The notes: generated by a model not told the origin, from the sequence alone. 64,000 bases of DNA from Lysobacteraceae bacterium PS02065 (GCA_029959555.1 JASCPI010000012.1:43203-107202); one strand, 5' to 3'; shown: positions 16,772 through 28,991, counted from the first letter of the stretch. Numbers and translations are program-made.

Positions 16772-17962
16772 ATGCAGCGGGCAACAGCAACGGCACCAAA
16801 GTGGGTGGGAGCGCTCAGCATCACGCTGGCGCTCCCCCTTTCTTCTTCCGCGCTTGGCGCGGACATCGTGGGCGCGTCCTACGGTGTGGCCGGCGCTCGC
16901 CCCGATGCCGCTGTGCCTTCGCGCTGGCGCGACTACGCGCTGGCCAGCATCACCCCCAGCTTCTCGTGGGCCCAGAAGGTCGACTCCACGCAGCCGGACG
17001 TGCGTGACACGGCGTTCGGCGATGGCGCGACCACGATGCTGCTCGCCGCACTCGGCCAGTCCTCCAATGCATCGCTGAACCTGTCGGTCTCGCGTGCAAC
17101 GGTCGACGACCGCGCTCCGGTGCTGTCGCGTCCCGCGATCGACCTCGATGCCGAGTTGCCGCGCATCGGCCTGCAACGTTACGTCGTCGCGCCTTCCTAC
17201 GTCCACGCCTTCGGGCCGTCCGGATCGGTCGGCGTGACCGCCGTGCTCGCCTACCAGCGTTTCGCGAGCCTCGGCCTCGGTGCGATGCCGCTGCAGGAGG
17301 CGATGCCGTACTGGAACGGGCTCGGTTCCGAAACCTCGTACGGCGCCGGCGTGAGGCTCGATGTCGAGAACGCGCTGAGCGAGCGCCTGAGCTGGAGTGC
17401 CTCGTACCAGTCGCAGGTCGACATGGACGCCTTCAAGAACTACCGCGGCGTCTACGCCGAGCCGGGCCAGTTCGACATCCCGGCCAGCGCCGGCTTCGGC
17501 CTCAGCTATGCGCTCACGCGCATGCTGTCGTTCGATGTCGGCGTGCAGCGTGTCATGTACAGCGGCGTCAAGCCGTTCACGAGCTCGGCGTTGCCGACCC
17601 GCTTCCTCGCTTTGCTCGGCACCGGTGCGAGCCCCGAGTTCGCATGGAAGGACCTCGACGTCTACAGCGCGGGCTGGACGCTGCACCACGCGTCGTTCGG
17701 TGAACTCGAACTGCGCTACACGACGCGCCAGCAGCCCTTGCCGACCTCGCGCGTGCTCGAGCGTGCCCTCGGCACCGATCCCTCCGACCACGCGATCGCG
17801 CTCGGCTATGCGCGCGCGATCGGCCGTCATGCGAGCCTTAGCCTGCAGACGGTGTACTCGACCGCGCCGTACTTCCTCGGTGTGCCGAGCTACCGCACGC
17901 GCGATCCGTCGGGTGGCGGCGACAGCCTCGAGTTCGAGGCACTCTGGGCCATGCGTTTCTGA
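16772..17962 (+). CDS. Outer-membrane beta-barrel protein, possibly FadL/OMPP1-like
   Basis: 396 residues from the ATG at 16772, the start that places a signal peptide ([19 protein letters not shown]) at the N-terminus. The rest alternates amphipathic strands ([48 protein letters not shown]) and ends with the strand FEALWAMRF, whose terminal Phe is the outer-membrane insertion signature. The arrangement near [16 protein letters not shown]...[15 protein letters not shown] recalls the C-terminal half of FadL-type transporters, but the N-terminal hatch is not obvious. Substrate unknown. It is divergent from thiD. Confidence 0.75.
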   Translation: MQRATATAPKWVGALSITLALPLSSSALGADIVGASYGVAGARPDAAVPSRWRDYALASITPSFSWAQKVDSTQPDVRDTAFGDGATTMLLAALGQSSNASLNLSVSRATVDDRAPVLSRPAIDLDAELPRIGLQRYVVAPSYVHAFGPSGSVGVTAVLAYQRFASLGLGAMPLQEAMPYWNGLGSETSYGAGVRLDVENALSERLSWSASYQSQVDMDAFKNYRGVYAEPGQFDIPASAGFGLSYALTRMLSFDVGVQRVMYSGVKPFTSSALPTRFLALLGTGASPEFAWKDLDVYSAGWTLHHASFGELELRYTTRQQPLPTSRVLERALGTDPSDHAIALGYARAIGRHASLSLQTVYSTAPYFLGVPSYRTRDPSGGGDSLEFEALWAMRF

Positions 17963-18158
17963 TATCGCCCTGCGTTCGCGCGTGTCGCGAATCGCACTCG
18001 TCCGCATCCCTTTCGCTTCCTTTCGGCCGACCAGGATGCGTACGCATGTGCCGCCGCGCCGAACACGACTGCTGCGCATCGCAGGCCGCCTGCGGAAGCC
18101 GCGAGCGACGCCTCGGCGGCGGCCTGTTCTCCGTTCATGAACATCTCGCGCGGAACGC

Positions 18159-18187
18159 TTGACGCGCGCGGGTGACCTCACCACAAT
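18159..18187 (+). promoter_or_regulatory. Promoter of tRNA-Asn
   Basis: TTGACG (18159-18164), 17-nt spacer, CACAAT (18182-18187); the mature tRNA begins 9 nt downstream. Good match and spacing for a sigma70 tRNA promoter. Confidence 0.6.
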
Positions 18188-18196
18188 ACGCGGCTC

Positions 18197-18273
18197 GCCC
18201 GAATAGCTCAGCCGGTTAGAGCACTTGACTGTTAATCAGGGGGTCGTTGGTTCGAGTCCAACTTCGGGCGCCA
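18197..18273 (+). tRNA. tRNA-Asn (GTT)
   Basis: 77 nt with encoded CCA. The acceptor GCCCGAA pairs with TTCGGGC, and the D-loop TAGCTCAGCCGGTTAGAGC and TTCGAGTC T-loop are intact. The anticodon GTT is at 18231-18233 in the loop CTGTTAA. Confidence 0.97.
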
Positions 18274-18280
18274 TATCGCA

Positions 18281-18313
18281 AAGGGCCGGCAGCAATGCCG
18301 GCCCTTTTCTTTT
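18281..18313 (+). terminator. Terminator after tRNA-Asn
   Basis: A 10-bp stem (AAGGGCCGGC with GCCGGCCCTT), AGCAAT loop, then TTTTCTTTT. Confidence 0.88.
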
Positions 18314-18436
18314 GTCCAATGTTCGCTTCTGCGTCCCGTTGTTTCCTGGCGGCAGGGTAGACCGCCCACGTGCTCCGATGAGCTGCCGACATCGCGTGCT
18401 CATCGCCTGCGCGGGCTGTTCGTGCGACGTCTGACT

Positions 18437-18994
18437 TCAGGCTCCGATCGCCGCACACGCTGCCGCCGACTGATCCGGTGTCGGGGCGCCTCGGCGCAGC
18501 CTCCCGGCATTGCTCAGCACGAGCGTGACGGCATGCGCCTCGCCTCGGCGATCGCATACGGTCAGCGTGAGGTTGGTGCCGGAGGCCGAGCCGTCGGGCA
18601 TGTAACGGATATGCGGACGCCCGCTCGTGCCCATGATGGCGAGGGCTGTCGATTGCGCCGGCGCGAGTGCGATGACGGCCTCGTCGCCGCCGCGGATGCC
18701 GTCCCGGTTCGGATCGTCGAAGACGATCCAGCCATGATGCCAGCGGCTGTCCGCCGAGCACGACTGCTGGTCGCGCGAGGGGCAGATGCTCACCGCATGG
18801 CCTCGCGACACGGCGGCGGACCGTGCCTGGTTGATCGCGGTCGCCAGGGCGTGTCGCGCCGAGCGCGAGCCGGCGTCGGCGGACAGATCGCCGAGTGCGG
18901 GCAGTGCGATGCCGGCGAGGATCGCGAGGATGACGACGACGATGAGCATCTCGACCAGCGTGAAGCCGGCCTGCTGCGGAGGCATGCGGGTCAT
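18437..18994 (-). CDS. Type IV pilin-like protein, GspH/FimT family minor pseudopilin
   Basis: 185 residues. A prepilin leader (MTRMPPQQAG|FTLVEMLIVVVILAILAGIALP) shows the G|F cleavage site and the Glu at +5, followed by the hydrophobic alpha-1 helix. The rest has the GspH/FimT beta-sheet cadence and paired cysteines (SICPSRDQQSCS, LTVCDRR, ACAA). Such minor pilins prime type IV pilus or type II secretion pseudopilus assembly. No other pil or gsp genes are in the window, so it is an orphan here. ATG at 18994 is chosen; ATG at 18985 is an alternative, and neither has a clear ribosome site. Confidence 0.85.
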   Translation of the reverse strand: MTRMPPQQAGFTLVEMLIVVVILAILAGIALPALGDLSADAGSRSARHALATAINQARSAAVSRGHAVSICPSRDQQSCSADSRWHHGWIVFDDPNRDGIRGGDEAVIALAPAQSTALAIMGTSGRPHIRYMPDGSASGTNLTLTVCDRRGEAHAVTLVLSNAGRLRRGAPTPDQSAAACAAIGA

Positions 18995-19147
18995 GGTGGT
19001 GATCCGGCGCGTTGGGGAAGGGCATCGTCGCGTGCGGTTCCCGCACGCCGCGATCGCATGCAACCCCTTGCGCACGTAGGAAAACGTCGACATATCCCGT
19101 CGGTGCGATGCCGCGCCTAGAATGCCCCCTTCCGCTCCGGAGCTCCC

Positions 19148-21187
19148 ATGTCCGACCGTTTCCAGCTCGTCTCGTCGTACACGCCTTCGGGTGACCAGCC
19201 GCAGGCGATCGAGCGGCTGACGGACGGTTTCGAGTCGGGCCTCGCGCACCAGACCCTGCTGGGCGTGACGGGCTCCGGCAAGACCTACACGATCGCCAAC
19301 GTCGTGCAGCGCGTGCAGCGGCCGACGCTGGTGCTCGCGCCGAACAAGACCCTCGCCGCGCAGCTCTACGGCGAGTTCAAGGAGTTCTTCCCTCACAACT
19401 CGGTCGAGTACTTCGTCAGCTACTACGACTACTACCAGCCCGAGGCCTACGTCGCGGCGTCGGACACGTACATCGAGAAGGATTCGTCGATCAACGAGCA
19501 CATCGAGCAGATGCGCCTGTCGGCGACCAAGGCGCTGCTGTCGCGTCGCGACGCGCTCATCGTGGCGACGGTGTCGGCGATCTACGGCCTCGGCAAGCCC
19601 GAGGACTACCTGCAGATGCGCCTGATCCTCGCGCGCGGCGAGCGCATCGACCAGCGCGCGCTGATCCGCCATCTCACCGAGTTGCAGTACACGCGCGGCG
19701 AGATGGAGCTGCGCCGCGGCAGCTACCGCGTGCGCGGCGAGACGATCGACGTGTTCCCGGCCGAGTCGGAGACCGAGGCGCTGCGCATCGAGCTGTTCGA
19801 CGGGGAGATCGAGAACCTGAGCCTGTTCGATCCGCTCACCGGCGAATCGCTGCGCAAGGTGCCGCGCTACGTCGTCTACCCGAAGACGCATTACGCGACG
19901 ACGCGCCAGGCCACGCTCAACGCGATCGAGACGATCAAGCTCGAGCTTTCGGAGCGCCTCGCGCAGCTCTACGCATCCAACAAGCTGCTCGAGGCGCAGC
20001 GGCTGCAGCAGCGCACCCAGTTCGACCTCGAGATGATGGCCGAAATCGGCTACTGCAACGGCATCGAGAACTACTCGCGCCATCTCACCGGCAGCTTGCC
20101 CGGTGAGCCGCCGCCGACGCTGTTCGATTACCTGCCGCCCGATGCGCTGCTCGTCGTCGACGAATCGCACGTGACGATCCCGCAGCTCGGCGGCATGTAC
20201 AAGGGCGATCGCGCGCGCAAGGAGAACCTCGTCGAGTTCGGCTTCCGGCTGCCGTCGGCGCTGGACAACCGCCCGCTGCGCTTCGAGGAGTGGGAGCAGC
20301 GCGCGCCGCGCAGCATCTTCGTGTCGGCGACGCCGAGTGCGTACGAGCTCGAGAAATCGGCCGGCAGCATCACCGAACTCGTGGTACGCCCGACAGGGCT
20401 CATCGATCCCGAGGTCGAGATCCGCCCCGTGCGCACGCAGGTCGATGACCTGCTCTCGGAAGCCCACGCGCGCATCGCGATGGGCGATCGCGTGCTCGTC
20501 ACCACGCTGACCAAGCGCATGGCCGAGAACCTCACCGAGTACCTGGGCGAACACGGCATCCGCGTGCGTTACCTGCATTCGGACATCGACACGGTAGAGC
20601 GCGTCGAGATCCTGCGTGACCTGCGCCTCGGCAAGTTCGACGTGCTCGTCGGCATCAACCTGCTGCGCGAGGGCCTGGACATGCCCGAGGTGTCGCTCGT
20701 CGCGATCCTCGACGCCGACAAGGAAGGCTTCCTGCGTTCGAGCGGCTCGCTGATCCAGACGATCGGTCGCGCGGCGCGCAACCTGCGCGGCAAGGCGATC
20801 CTCTACGCCGACACGATCACGCGCTCGATGCGCGCGGCGATCGACGAGACCGACCGCCGTCGCGAGAAGCAGGTCGAGTACAACCTCGCCCACGGCATCA
20901 CGCCGCGCAGCGTGCAGCGTGCGATCACCGACATCATGGAAGGCGCGCGCGCCGAGGCCGGTGAGGCACCCGCGCGCGGCAAGCGCGGCAAGGCTGCGCC
21001 GGCGACCGCGCGTCGCGCTGCAGAAGAAGCGGCCGACTACGCGACGATGACCCCGGATCAGGTCGCCGCGCGCATCCGCAAGCTCGAGGCGCAGATGTAC
21101 AAGCACGCGCAGGACCTCGAGTTCGAGGAAGCCGGCAGGTTGCGCGACGAGATCCAGCGCGTGCGCGAGAAGGGCTTCATCGGCTGA
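19148..21187 (+). CDS. uvrB: Excinuclease ABC subunit B
   Basis: 679 residues. Walker A is in [15 protein letters not shown]. The beta-hairpin that probes DNA is present ([12 protein letters not shown]). Helicase motifs [28 protein letters not shown] and [12 protein letters not shown] follow, and a C-terminal UvrC-binding UVR motif ends the protein ([28 protein letters not shown]). UvrB verifies lesions in nucleotide excision repair. A basic Ala/Gly-rich linker (about 598-625) precedes the UVR motif. GGAG lies 5 nt before the ATG and TAGAAT at 19118-19123 may be the -10. No LexA-type palindrome is apparent. Confidence 0.98.
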   Translation: MSDRFQLVSSYTPSGDQPQAIERLTDGFESGLAHQTLLGVTGSGKTYTIANVVQRVQRPTLVLAPNKTLAAQLYGEFKEFFPHNSVEYFVSYYDYYQPEAYVAASDTYIEKDSSINEHIEQMRLSATKALLSRRDALIVATVSAIYGLGKPEDYLQMRLILARGERIDQRALIRHLTELQYTRGEMELRRGSYRVRGETIDVFPAESETEALRIELFDGEIENLSLFDPLTGESLRKVPRYVVYPKTHYATTRQATLNAIETIKLELSERLAQLYASNKLLEAQRLQQRTQFDLEMMAEIGYCNGIENYSRHLTGSLPGEPPPTLFDYLPPDALLVVDESHVTIPQLGGMYKGDRARKENLVEFGFRLPSALDNRPLRFEEWEQRAPRSIFVSATPSAYELEKSAGSITELVVRPTGLIDPEVEIRPVRTQVDDLLSEAHARIAMGDRVLVTTLTKRMAENLTEYLGEHGIRVRYLHSDIDTVERVEILRDLRLGKFDVLVGINLLREGLDMPEVSLVAILDADKEGFLRSSGSLIQTIGRAARNLRGKAILYADTITRSMRAAIDETDRRREKQVEYNLAHGITPRSVQRAITDIMEGARAEAGEAPARGKRGKAAPATARRAAEEAADYATMTPDQVAARIRKLEAQMYKHAQDLEFEEAGRLRDEIQRVREKGFIG

Positions 21188-21272
21188 CGTGCGCGCGCCG
21201 ATGCGGGCGATCGCGCAGATCAGGCTTGTGCGTTTCGACGGACTCGGTTAGGCTTCGCGCCCCGCTTCAAAC

Positions 21273-21347
21273 GGGCGCGTAGCTCAGCGGTAGAGCACTA
21301 CCTTGACATGGTAGGGGTCACAGGTTCGATCCCTGTCGCGCCCACCA
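21273..21347 (+). tRNA. tRNA-Val (GAC)
   Basis: 75 nt with encoded CCA. The acceptor GGGCGCG pairs with CGCGCCC; the anticodon stem CTACC/GGTAG encloses TTGACAT, anticodon GAC at 21305-21307. It lies immediately upstream of the thrS leader. Confidence 0.97.
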
Positions 21348-21415
21348 GTTTGCAGATGCATCGGTACCGGTCCGGATCCCTCAGGAGAGTCGTAGTTCCA
21401 ACGAACACGATCACC

Positions 21416-21439
21416 ATGACGCGAACCCCGACGACCTGA
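21416..21439 (+). CDS. Candidate thrS leader peptide (MTRTPTT)
   Basis: A 7-codon reading frame, ATG ACG CGA ACC CCG ACG ACC TGA, encodes four threonines in seven residues. The same frame just upstream is also Thr-rich (P T N T I T). It ends 33 nt before a strong terminator hairpin that precedes thrS. This is the layout of transcription attenuation by an amino-acid-specific leader peptide. Weak points are the lack of a Shine-Dalgarno site at normal distance (AGGAG is at 21383-21387) and no obvious antiterminator arm. Inference, not established. Confidence 0.4.
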   Translation: MTRTPTT

Positions 21440-21472
21440 CACCACCGACGCTCAGCAGACCATGCAAAAGAC

Positions 21473-21501
21473 AAAGGGCGCTTCGGCGCCCTTTTGTTTT
21501 T
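21473..21501 (+). terminator. UUCG-loop terminator/attenuator in the thrS leader
   Basis: The stem AAAGGGCGC (21473-21481) pairs with GCGCCCTTT (21486-21494) around a stable TTCG loop and is followed by TGTTTTT. It lies 26 nt before the thrS start, so it must either end the tRNA-Val transcript or act as an attenuator of thrS. Confidence 0.8.
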
Positions 21502-21527
21502 CCGAATCCGAGATCAGAGGTCCGGCC

Positions 21528-23435
21528 ATGATCCAGATCACCCTTCCCGACGGCAGCGTCCGTCCGTTCGACGGTCCCGTCAGCGTGCAGCAGGTCGCCG
21601 CGTCGATCGGTGCCGGCCTCGCCAAGGCGACGGTCGCCGGCAAGGTCGACGGTCGCCTTGTCGACGCCAGCGACGTCATCGACCATGACGCGGCGCTGCA
21701 GATCATCACGCCGAAGGACGAGGAGGGCGTCGAGATCATCCGCCACTCGTGCGCGCACCTGGTCGGCCATGCGGTGAAGCAGCTGTTCCCCGAGGCCAAG
21801 ATGGTCATCGGCCCGGTCATCGCCGAGGGCTTCTACTACGACATCTGGAACGAGCGCCCGTTCACGCCGGACGACCTCGCCGCGATCGAGCAGCGCATGC
21901 GCGAGCTCATCGCGCTCGACTACGACGTGGTCAAGAAGATGACGCCGCGCGCGGAAGTCGTCGAGGTGTTCAGGGCGCGCGGCGAGGACTACAAGCTGCG
22001 CCTGATCGACGACATGCCCGACGACGTCACCGCGATGGGCCTGTACTACCATCAGGAATACGTCGACATGTGCCGCGGTCCGCACGTGCCGAACACGCGC
22101 TTCCTCAAGGCGTTCAAGCTCACGCGCATCTCGGGTGCGTACTGGCGCGGTGACGCGCAGAACGAGCAGCTGCAGCGCGTCTACGGCACCGCGTGGGCCG
22201 ACGACAAGCAGCTCAAGGCCTACATCCAGCGCATCGAGGAAGCCGAGAAGCGCGATCACCGCCGCATCGGCAAGCAGCTCGACCTGTTCCACCTGCAGGA
22301 AGAGGCGCCGGGCCTCGTGTTCTGGCACCCGAAGGGCTGGGCGGTCTGGCAGGTCGTCGAGCAGTACATGCGCCGCCTCTACCGCGAGACGGGCTACGGT
22401 GAGGTGCGCTGCCCGCAGATCCTCGACGTCGAGCTGTGGAAGAAGTCCGGCCACTGGGACAACTACAAGGACAACATGTTCTTCACCGAGTCCGAGAAGC
22501 GGACCTACGCGGTGAAGCCCATGAACTGCCCGGGCCACGTGCAGATCTTCAACCAGGGCCTGCACAGCTACCGCGACCTGCCGATCCGCTACGGCGAGTT
22601 CGGCTCGTGCCATCGCAACGAGCCCTCGGGCGCGCTGCACGGCATCCTGCGCGTGCGCGGCTTCACGCAGGACGACGGCCACATCTTCTGCACCGAGTCG
22701 CAGATCGAGTCGGAAGTGCGCGCGTTCCACGAGCAGGCGCTCAAGGTCTACGCGGACTTCGGCTTCGAGGAGATCCAGATCAAGATCGCGCTGCGCCCGG
22801 ATTCCCGCCTCGGCGACGACGCCACGTGGGATCGCGCCGAAGGCGCGCTGCGTTCCGCGCTGTCGGCGGCCGGCGTCGAGTGGAAGGAGCTGCCGGGCGA
22901 GGGCGCGTTCTACGGCCCGAAGATCGAGTACCACCTCAAGGATGCGATCGGCCGCACGTGGCAGCTCGGCACGATGCAGGTCGACTTCATGATGCCGGGC
23001 CGCCTCGGCGCGACCTATGTCGACGAGGAAAGCCAGCGCCGCACGCCGGTCATGCTGCATCGCGCGATCGTCGGTTCGATGGAGCGCTTCATCGGCATCC
23101 TCATCGAGAACCATGCCGGCCAGTTCCCGGCGTGGCTCGCGCCGGTGCAGGCGGTCGTGATGAACATCACCGACGCGCAGGCCGATTTCGTGCGCGAGGC
23201 GGTGCAAGCCCTTGTGGCGCAAGGCTTCCGCGTGGAGGCCGATTTGCGAAACGAGAAGATCGGCTATAAAATCCGCGAACACACGCTCAACAGGATCCCG
23301 TATCTGCTGGTCGCTGGCGACCGGGAGAAGGAATCGGGGACCCTTGCCGTGCGTGCGCGTTCGGGCGAAGACCTCGGTACTTTCAAGGTCTTGGACTTCG
23401 CCGAGCGGCTCAGATCCGAAGGTGCCACCGCCTGA
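21528..23435 (+). CDS. thrS: Threonyl-tRNA synthetase
   Basis: 635 residues. It has an N-terminal TGS domain, the editing domain with [14 protein letters not shown], class II catalytic motifs, and zinc ligands in VKPMNCPGH, plus the C-terminal anticodon-binding domain ([22 protein letters not shown]). ATG 21528 has AGAGG 7 nt upstream; an in-frame ATG at 21462 lies within the terminator-bearing leader and is rejected. It charges tRNA-Thr and clears Ser-tRNA-Thr. First gene of the thrS-infC-rpmI-rplT-pheST-ihfA cluster. Confidence 0.98.
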   Translation: MIQITLPDGSVRPFDGPVSVQQVAASIGAGLAKATVAGKVDGRLVDASDVIDHDAALQIITPKDEEGVEIIRHSCAHLVGHAVKQLFPEAKMVIGPVIAEGFYYDIWNERPFTPDDLAAIEQRMRELIALDYDVVKKMTPRAEVVEVFRARGEDYKLRLIDDMPDDVTAMGLYYHQEYVDMCRGPHVPNTRFLKAFKLTRISGAYWRGDAQNEQLQRVYGTAWADDKQLKAYIQRIEEAEKRDHRRIGKQLDLFHLQEEAPGLVFWHPKGWAVWQVVEQYMRRLYRETGYGEVRCPQILDVELWKKSGHWDNYKDNMFFTESEKRTYAVKPMNCPGHVQIFNQGLHSYRDLPIRYGEFGSCHRNEPSGALHGILRVRGFTQDDGHIFCTESQIESEVRAFHEQALKVYADFGFEEIQIKIALRPDSRLGDDATWDRAEGALRSALSAAGVEWKELPGEGAFYGPKIEYHLKDAIGRTWQLGTMQVDFMMPGRLGATYVDEESQRRTPVMLHRAIVGSMERFIGILIENHAGQFPAWLAPVQAVVMNITDAQADFVREAVQALVAQGFRVEADLRNEKIGYKIREHTLNRIPYLLVAGDREKESGTLAVRARSGEDLGTFKVLDFAERLRSEGATA

Positions 23436-23482
23436 TCGGCGGCGCCTCGGGCATCCGTTAGACCCTCTAGGGAGATTGTCGT

Positions 23483-24004
23483 ATCGCCACCGAAAAAGCC
23501 AACCGCCGCAATCTCGAGATCCGTGTTCCGCGGGTCCGTGTGATCGGCGCTGACGGAGAGCAGGTCGGTGTGCTCTCGCGTGACGAAGCCTTGAGCATGG
23601 CCCAGGAGCTCGGCCTCGACCTCGTCGAGATCCAGCCCCAGGCCGATCCGCCGGTCTGCCGCATCATGGACTTCGGCAAGTTCAAGTTCGACATGCAGAA
23701 GAAGGCCCACGCGGCCAAGAAGAAGCAGAAGCAGGTCGAGATCAAGGAGCTGAAGTTCCGTCCCACGACCGATGTCGGGGACTACGCGATCAAGCTCCGC
23801 AACCTCAGGCGCTTCCTCGAGGAAGGCGACAAGGTCAAGATCACGATCCGCTTCAGGGGTCGCGAGATGGCGCACCAGGAGCTCGGCGACGCGATGGTCA
23901 AGAAGATCGCGGCCGACATCGTGGAAGAAGCCGTCATCGAGCAGTACCCGCGCATGGAAGGGCGCCTCATGGTCATGATGATCGCGCCGAAGAAGAAGCA
24001 GTAA
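23483..24004 (+). CDS. infC: Translation initiation factor IF-3 (ATC start)
   Basis: 173 residues if it begins at ATC 23483, which has AGGGAG 8 nt upstream. The reading then begins [21 protein letters not shown], the expected IF-3 N-terminus. The first in-frame ATG (within MDFGKF) or GTG would delete the conserved N-domain. Non-AUG starts (AUU/AUC/AUA) are a known property of infC: IF-3 itself discriminates against them, giving autoregulation. The N-domain, Lys-rich linker ([17 protein letters not shown]) and C-domain are all present. Confidence 0.95.
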   Translation: MATEKANRRNLEIRVPRVRVIGADGEQVGVLSRDEALSMAQELGLDLVEIQPQADPPVCRIMDFGKFKFDMQKKAHAAKKKQKQVEIKELKFRPTTDVGDYAIKLRNLRRFLEEGDKVKITIRFRGREMAHQELGDAMVKKIAADIVEEAVIEQYPRMEGRLMVMMIAPKKKQ

Positions 24005-24047
24005 GCAGCACGTCGCCGTCCGGGTCTCCCGGCGGTGCCGAGGAGAC

Positions 24048-24063
24048 GACCCGTTCGCGGGTC
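24048..24063 (+). promoter_or_regulatory. Hairpin in the rpmI-rplT leader
   Basis: GACCCG and CGGGTC pair around a TTCG loop, in the 147-nt spacer between infC and rpmI. In enteric bacteria L20 represses rpmI-rplT by binding a leader structure between these genes. The spacer length here would allow a similar element, but I cannot show L20-site mimicry by eye. Confidence 0.35.
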
Positions 24064-24151
24064 GAACAACAAGCCGGTTCGAGCAGGAAGGAAAGTACGG
24101 CAGCCGCCGTCGCTCGCGCCCGTCACGAAAACCACCAAAGGAGTTGGGCCC

Positions 24152-24349
24152 ATGCCCAAGATGAAGACCAACCGGGCCGCTGCCAAGCGGTTCCGCAAGA
24201 CCGCGTCAGGCAAGTTCAAGTGCGGCCACGCATTCAAGAGCCACATCCTGACCAAGAAGTCGACCAAGCGTAAGCGCAACCTGCGTGGCCAGAACCACGT
24301 GCGCGCCGAAGACGCCGGTCGCGTCGCCCGCATGCTGCCGTACCTGTAA
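24152..24349 (+). CDS. rpmI: Ribosomal protein bL35
   Basis: 65 residues, highly basic, [22 protein letters not shown]..., ending RVARMLPYL, a canonical bL35. AAAGGAG lies 8 nt before the ATG; rplT follows after 13 nt. Confidence 0.98.
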   Translation: MPKMKTNRAAAKRFRKTASGKFKCGHAFKSHILTKKSTKRKRNLRGQNHVRAEDAGRVARMLPYL

Positions 24350-24362
24350 GGAGGACTGACCC

Positions 24363-25821
<1,459 letters not shown>

Positions 25822-25885
25822 AGCACCGCAGCTTTCCCGCCTTCAACGTGACGGAGCGAGGCTCCGTCCCAACGGATCACGAGCG

Positions 25886-28279
25886 ATGAAGTTTTCCGAA
25901 CACTGGTTGCGCCAGCACGTCCGCACCGACGCGACGCGCGACGAACTCGCCGCGACGCTGACCGCGATCGGCCTCGAGGTCGAGGAGGTCACGCCGCTCG
26001 GCGAGGCGCTCGACGGCGTCGTCGTCGCGCGCATCGTCTCGGCCGAGAAGCATCCCGAAGCCGACCGCCTGCAGGTCTGCCAGGTCGATGCCGGCGGCGA
26101 CACGCCGCTGCAGATCGTCTGCGGTGCGCCGAATGCGCGCCCGGGCCTCGTCGCGCCGCTCGCGACGATCGGCACGCGCGTCGGCGAGCTGACCATCAAG
26201 GCCGCCAAGCTGCGCGGCGTCGCCTCGAACGGCATGCTGTGTTCGGCGAAGGAGCTCGGCCTCGACGCGGATGCCTCGGGCCTGCTCGAACTGCCGGCCG
26301 ATGCGCCGGTCGGCACGCCGCTCGCGCAGTATCTCGGACTGCCCGATGCGAGCATCGAGATCAAGCTCACGCCGAACCGCGCCGACTGCTTCAGCGTGCG
26401 CGGCATCGCTTTCGACGTCGCCGCCGCGTTCGGCAGCGAAGTCACGCCGCTCGAGGCACACGCGATACCTGCGCAAGGCAGCGCACGCATGGAGGTGTCG
26501 CTCGAGGCGGGCGAGCGCGTGCCGCGCTTCGCGGGACGCGTGATCGAGGACGTCGACGCTTCCGTCGCCACGCCGGTCTGGATGGCCGAACGCCTGCGCC
26601 GCGCCGGCGTGCGCCCGATCAGCTTCCTCGTCGACGTGACGCAGTACGTCATGCTCGAACTCGGCCAGCCGATGCACGCGTTCGATCGCGACGCGCTGGA
26701 AGGTTCCGTCGTCGTGCGTCCGGCCCGCGCCGGCGAGACCGTGAAGCTGCTCGACGGCCGCACGGTCGAGCTCGATGGCGAATTCCTCGTCGTCGCCGAC
26801 AGTCGTGGCGGCCGCGGAGCACGTGCCGTCGCGCTCGGCGGCATCATGGGCGGCGAGGACACCAAGGTCGGCACCACGACGCGCAACGTGTTCCTCGAAG
26901 CCGCGCACTGGATCCCCTCGACGATCATCGGTCGCAGCCGCCGGCTCGGCCTGCACACCGACGCGGGCCATCGTTTCGAGCGTGGCGTCGATCCGTCGCT
27001 GCCACCGGTGGCGGTCGAGTACGCGACGCGCCTGATCCTCGACATCGCCGGCGGCACGCCGGGACCTCTGGTCGACGACACGATCGACGGTGCGCTCGCG
27101 TCGCCGGCGACGATCGCATTGCGCCGCGCGCGCATCGCGCGCGTGCTCGGCATCGCGATCGCCGATGCGGACGTCGAGCGCATCCTGCGTGCGCTCGGCA
27201 TGCAGGTCGAAGCCTCGCCGGAAGGCTGGCAGGTGACCTCGCCGCGCCGTCGCTTCGACATCGCGATCGAGGAGGACCTTATCGAGGAACTCGCGCGCAT
27301 CCACGGCTATTCCAACGTTCCCGCGCGCTCGCCGAGCGGCGAGATCGTGCCGCACGCACCATCCGAGACGCGCGTGACGACGAACGCGCTGCGCGACCAG
27401 CTCGCCGCGCGCGACTACGCCGAGGCGATCACGTTCGCGTTCGTCGGCACGGAAGCGCTGCGCACGTGGGGCCTCGAGGACGGCGCCGTGCCGCTCGCGA
27501 ATCCGCTGTCGGCCGATCTCGCCGTCATGCGCACGAGCCTGCTGCCCGGCCTCGTCGCGGCGCTCGGCGAGAACCTCAAGCGCCAGCAGACGCGCGTTCG
27601 CCTGTTCGAGGCCGGTCGCCGCTACGCGAAGGGCGAGGACGCACCGATCGAGAATGCGCGCCTCGCCGGCGTCGCGACCGGCGCGCTCGTCGAGACGCAG
27701 TGGGGCGAATCCTCGCGCGAGGTCGATTTCTTCGACATCAAGGGCGACGTCGAGTCGCTGCTCGCACTCGCGGGTGCGTCGGCTGACGACGTCGTGTTCG
27801 CGGCGGGCGGCCCCGCATGGCTGCATCGCGGTCGTGCCGCGACGATCACGCGCGGCGACGCCGTCGTCGGTCATGTCGGCATGCTCGATCCGCGCCTGCA
27901 GAAGGCGCTCGATCTCGACGCCGACGTCTACGTGTTCGACCTCGACCTCGACCTGCTCGCCGCGCGCGCCGTGCCGCGTGCGGCGGCGCTGTCGCGCTAT
28001 CCGTCGGTGCGCCGTGACCTCTCGTTCACGCTGCCCGAGGCGGTCGCGTATGCCGAGGTCGAGGCCGCGCTGCGCGCGGCGGTGGGGCCGGTCCTCGTCG
28101 ACCTGTTCCTGTTCGACCGCTATGTCGGGCCGAACCTCGGTGAAGGTTTCAAGAGTCTTTCTACAGGCTTGATTTTGCAGGACCGTTCACGCACCCTAAC
28201 CGATCACGACGCGGATCACTGCGTCGCTCTGGCGGTATCCGCGCTGGAGACGGGTTGCAAAGCGAAGTTGCGAGGGTAG
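25886..28279 (+). CDS. pheT: Phenylalanyl-tRNA synthetase beta subunit
   Basis: 797 residues with the full bacterial architecture: N-terminal tRNA-binding EMAP-like domain (about 40-150), B3/B4 editing domain, B5 domain, catalytic-like core and C-terminal ferredoxin-fold anticodon-binding domain ([19 protein letters not shown]..., ending in [15 protein letters not shown]). ihfA starts 1 nt after its stop, so they are coupled. Confidence 0.98.
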   Translation: MKFSEHWLRQHVRTDATRDELAATLTAIGLEVEEVTPLGEALDGVVVARIVSAEKHPEADRLQVCQVDAGGDTPLQIVCGAPNARPGLVAPLATIGTRVGELTIKAAKLRGVASNGMLCSAKELGLDADASGLLELPADAPVGTPLAQYLGLPDASIEIKLTPNRADCFSVRGIAFDVAAAFGSEVTPLEAHAIPAQGSARMEVSLEAGERVPRFAGRVIEDVDASVATPVWMAERLRRAGVRPISFLVDVTQYVMLELGQPMHAFDRDALEGSVVVRPARAGETVKLLDGRTVELDGEFLVVADSRGGRGARAVALGGIMGGEDTKVGTTTRNVFLEAAHWIPSTIIGRSRRLGLHTDAGHRFERGVDPSLPPVAVEYATRLILDIAGGTPGPLVDDTIDGALASPATIALRRARIARVLGIAIADADVERILRALGMQVEASPEGWQVTSPRRRFDIAIEEDLIEELARIHGYSNVPARSPSGEIVPHAPSETRVTTNALRDQLAARDYAEAITFAFVGTEALRTWGLEDGAVPLANPLSADLAVMRTSLLPGLVAALGENLKRQQTRVRLFEAGRRYAKGEDAPIENARLAGVATGALVETQWGESSREVDFFDIKGDVESLLALAGASADDVVFAAGGPAWLHRGRAATITRGDAVVGHVGMLDPRLQKALDLDADVYVFDLDLDLLAARAVPRAAALSRYPSVRRDLSFTLPEAVAYAEVEAALRAAVGPVLVDLFLFDRYVGPNLGEGFKSLSTGLILQDRSRTLTDHDADHCVALAVSALETGCKAKLRG

Positions 28280-28280
28280 G

Positions 28281-28583
28281 ATGGCGCTTACGAAGGCTGA
28301 GATGGCGGAGCGTCTGTTCCTGGACGTCGGTCTGAACAAGCGCGAGGCCAAGGAATTCGTCGACGCGTTCTTCGAATCGGTACGCGATGCGCTGGAGCGG
28401 GGGGAGCAGGTGAAATTGTCCGGTTTCGGCAATTTCGATCTGCGTTTCAAGAACCAACGTCCCGGGCGTAACCCCAAGACCGGCGAGGAGATTCCGATCT
28501 CCGCGCGGCGGGTGGTGACGTTCCGGCCGGGACAGAAGCTGAAGGTCCGGGTCGAAGCCTATGCTGGATCAGGGGAGCAATAG
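28281..28583 (+). CDS. ihfA: Integration host factor alpha subunit
   Basis: 100 residues. [62 protein letters not shown] (beta-arm with the intercalating Pro) and [10 protein letters not shown] are IHF/HU hallmarks; NPKTGEEI favours IhfA. It bends DNA with IhfB. It sits in the usual place after pheT, and its 3' end overlaps the MerR-family gene by 23 nt. Confidence 0.97.
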   Translation: MALTKAEMAERLFLDVGLNKREAKEFVDAFFESVRDALERGEQVKLSGFGNFDLRFKNQRPGRNPKTGEEIPISARRVVTFRPGQKLKVRVEAYAGSGEQ

Positions 28584-28917
28584 CGAACTTCCGCCGATTC
28601 CGGCGAAGCGCTATTTCGCGATCGGGGAGGTGAGCGAGCTGTGTGGCGTCAAGCCGCACGTGCTGCGCTATTGGGAGCAGGAGTTCCCCAACCTCAAGCC
28701 GGTCAAGCGACGCGGCAACCGCCGCTACTACCAGCGCCACGACGTCCTCATGATCCGCCAGATCCGCTCGTTGCTGTACGAGCAGGGTTTCACGATCACG
28801 GGCGCGCGCCAGCGCCTCGAGGGGCCGCAGGCGCGCATGGAAACGAGCATGTCGGGCCAGATCGTGCGCCAGGTGCGCATGGAGCTCGAGGAAGTGCTGC
28901 AGTTGCTCAAGCGCTGA
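28561..28917 (+). CDS. MerR family transcriptional regulator
   Basis: 118 residues. The N-terminal winged helix is [45 protein letters not shown], followed by a dimerisation helix. There is no C-terminal effector domain or metal-binding cysteine set, so it is a short MerR of the type conserved next to ihfA. Ligand and target unknown. Its ATG is inside the ihfA 3' end, which implies coupled expression. Confidence 0.93.
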   Translation: MLDQGSNSELPPIPAKRYFAIGEVSELCGVKPHVLRYWEQEFPNLKPVKRRGNRRYYQRHDVLMIRQIRSLLYEQGFTITGARQRLEGPQARMETSMSGQIVRQVRMELEEVLQLLKR

Positions 28918-28991
28918 ACCGTCCGTCCATCCGGCCTGGCCGGCTCCGCGTCTTCGGACCCGGAGCCGAGCGGCAAACGAAGGGGAATTCC

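Noticed and set aside
18995..19147. LexA/SOS box before uvrB
   Set aside because: No palindrome like CTG-N10-CAG or TTAG-N-CTAA is visible; only a TAGAAT -10 candidate.
18995..21106. Very long open frame antisense to uvrB, in frame with the minor pilin gene
   Set aside because: The antisense part reads as Arg/Ala/Asp/Leu-rich repeats typical of GC-rich reverse frames; the real pilin starts at 18994 with a prepilin leader.
21462..21527. N-terminal extension of thrS from the ATG at 21462
   Set aside because: It would translate through the terminator hairpin and adds no conserved residues; the ATG at 21528 has AGAGG and the family N-terminus.
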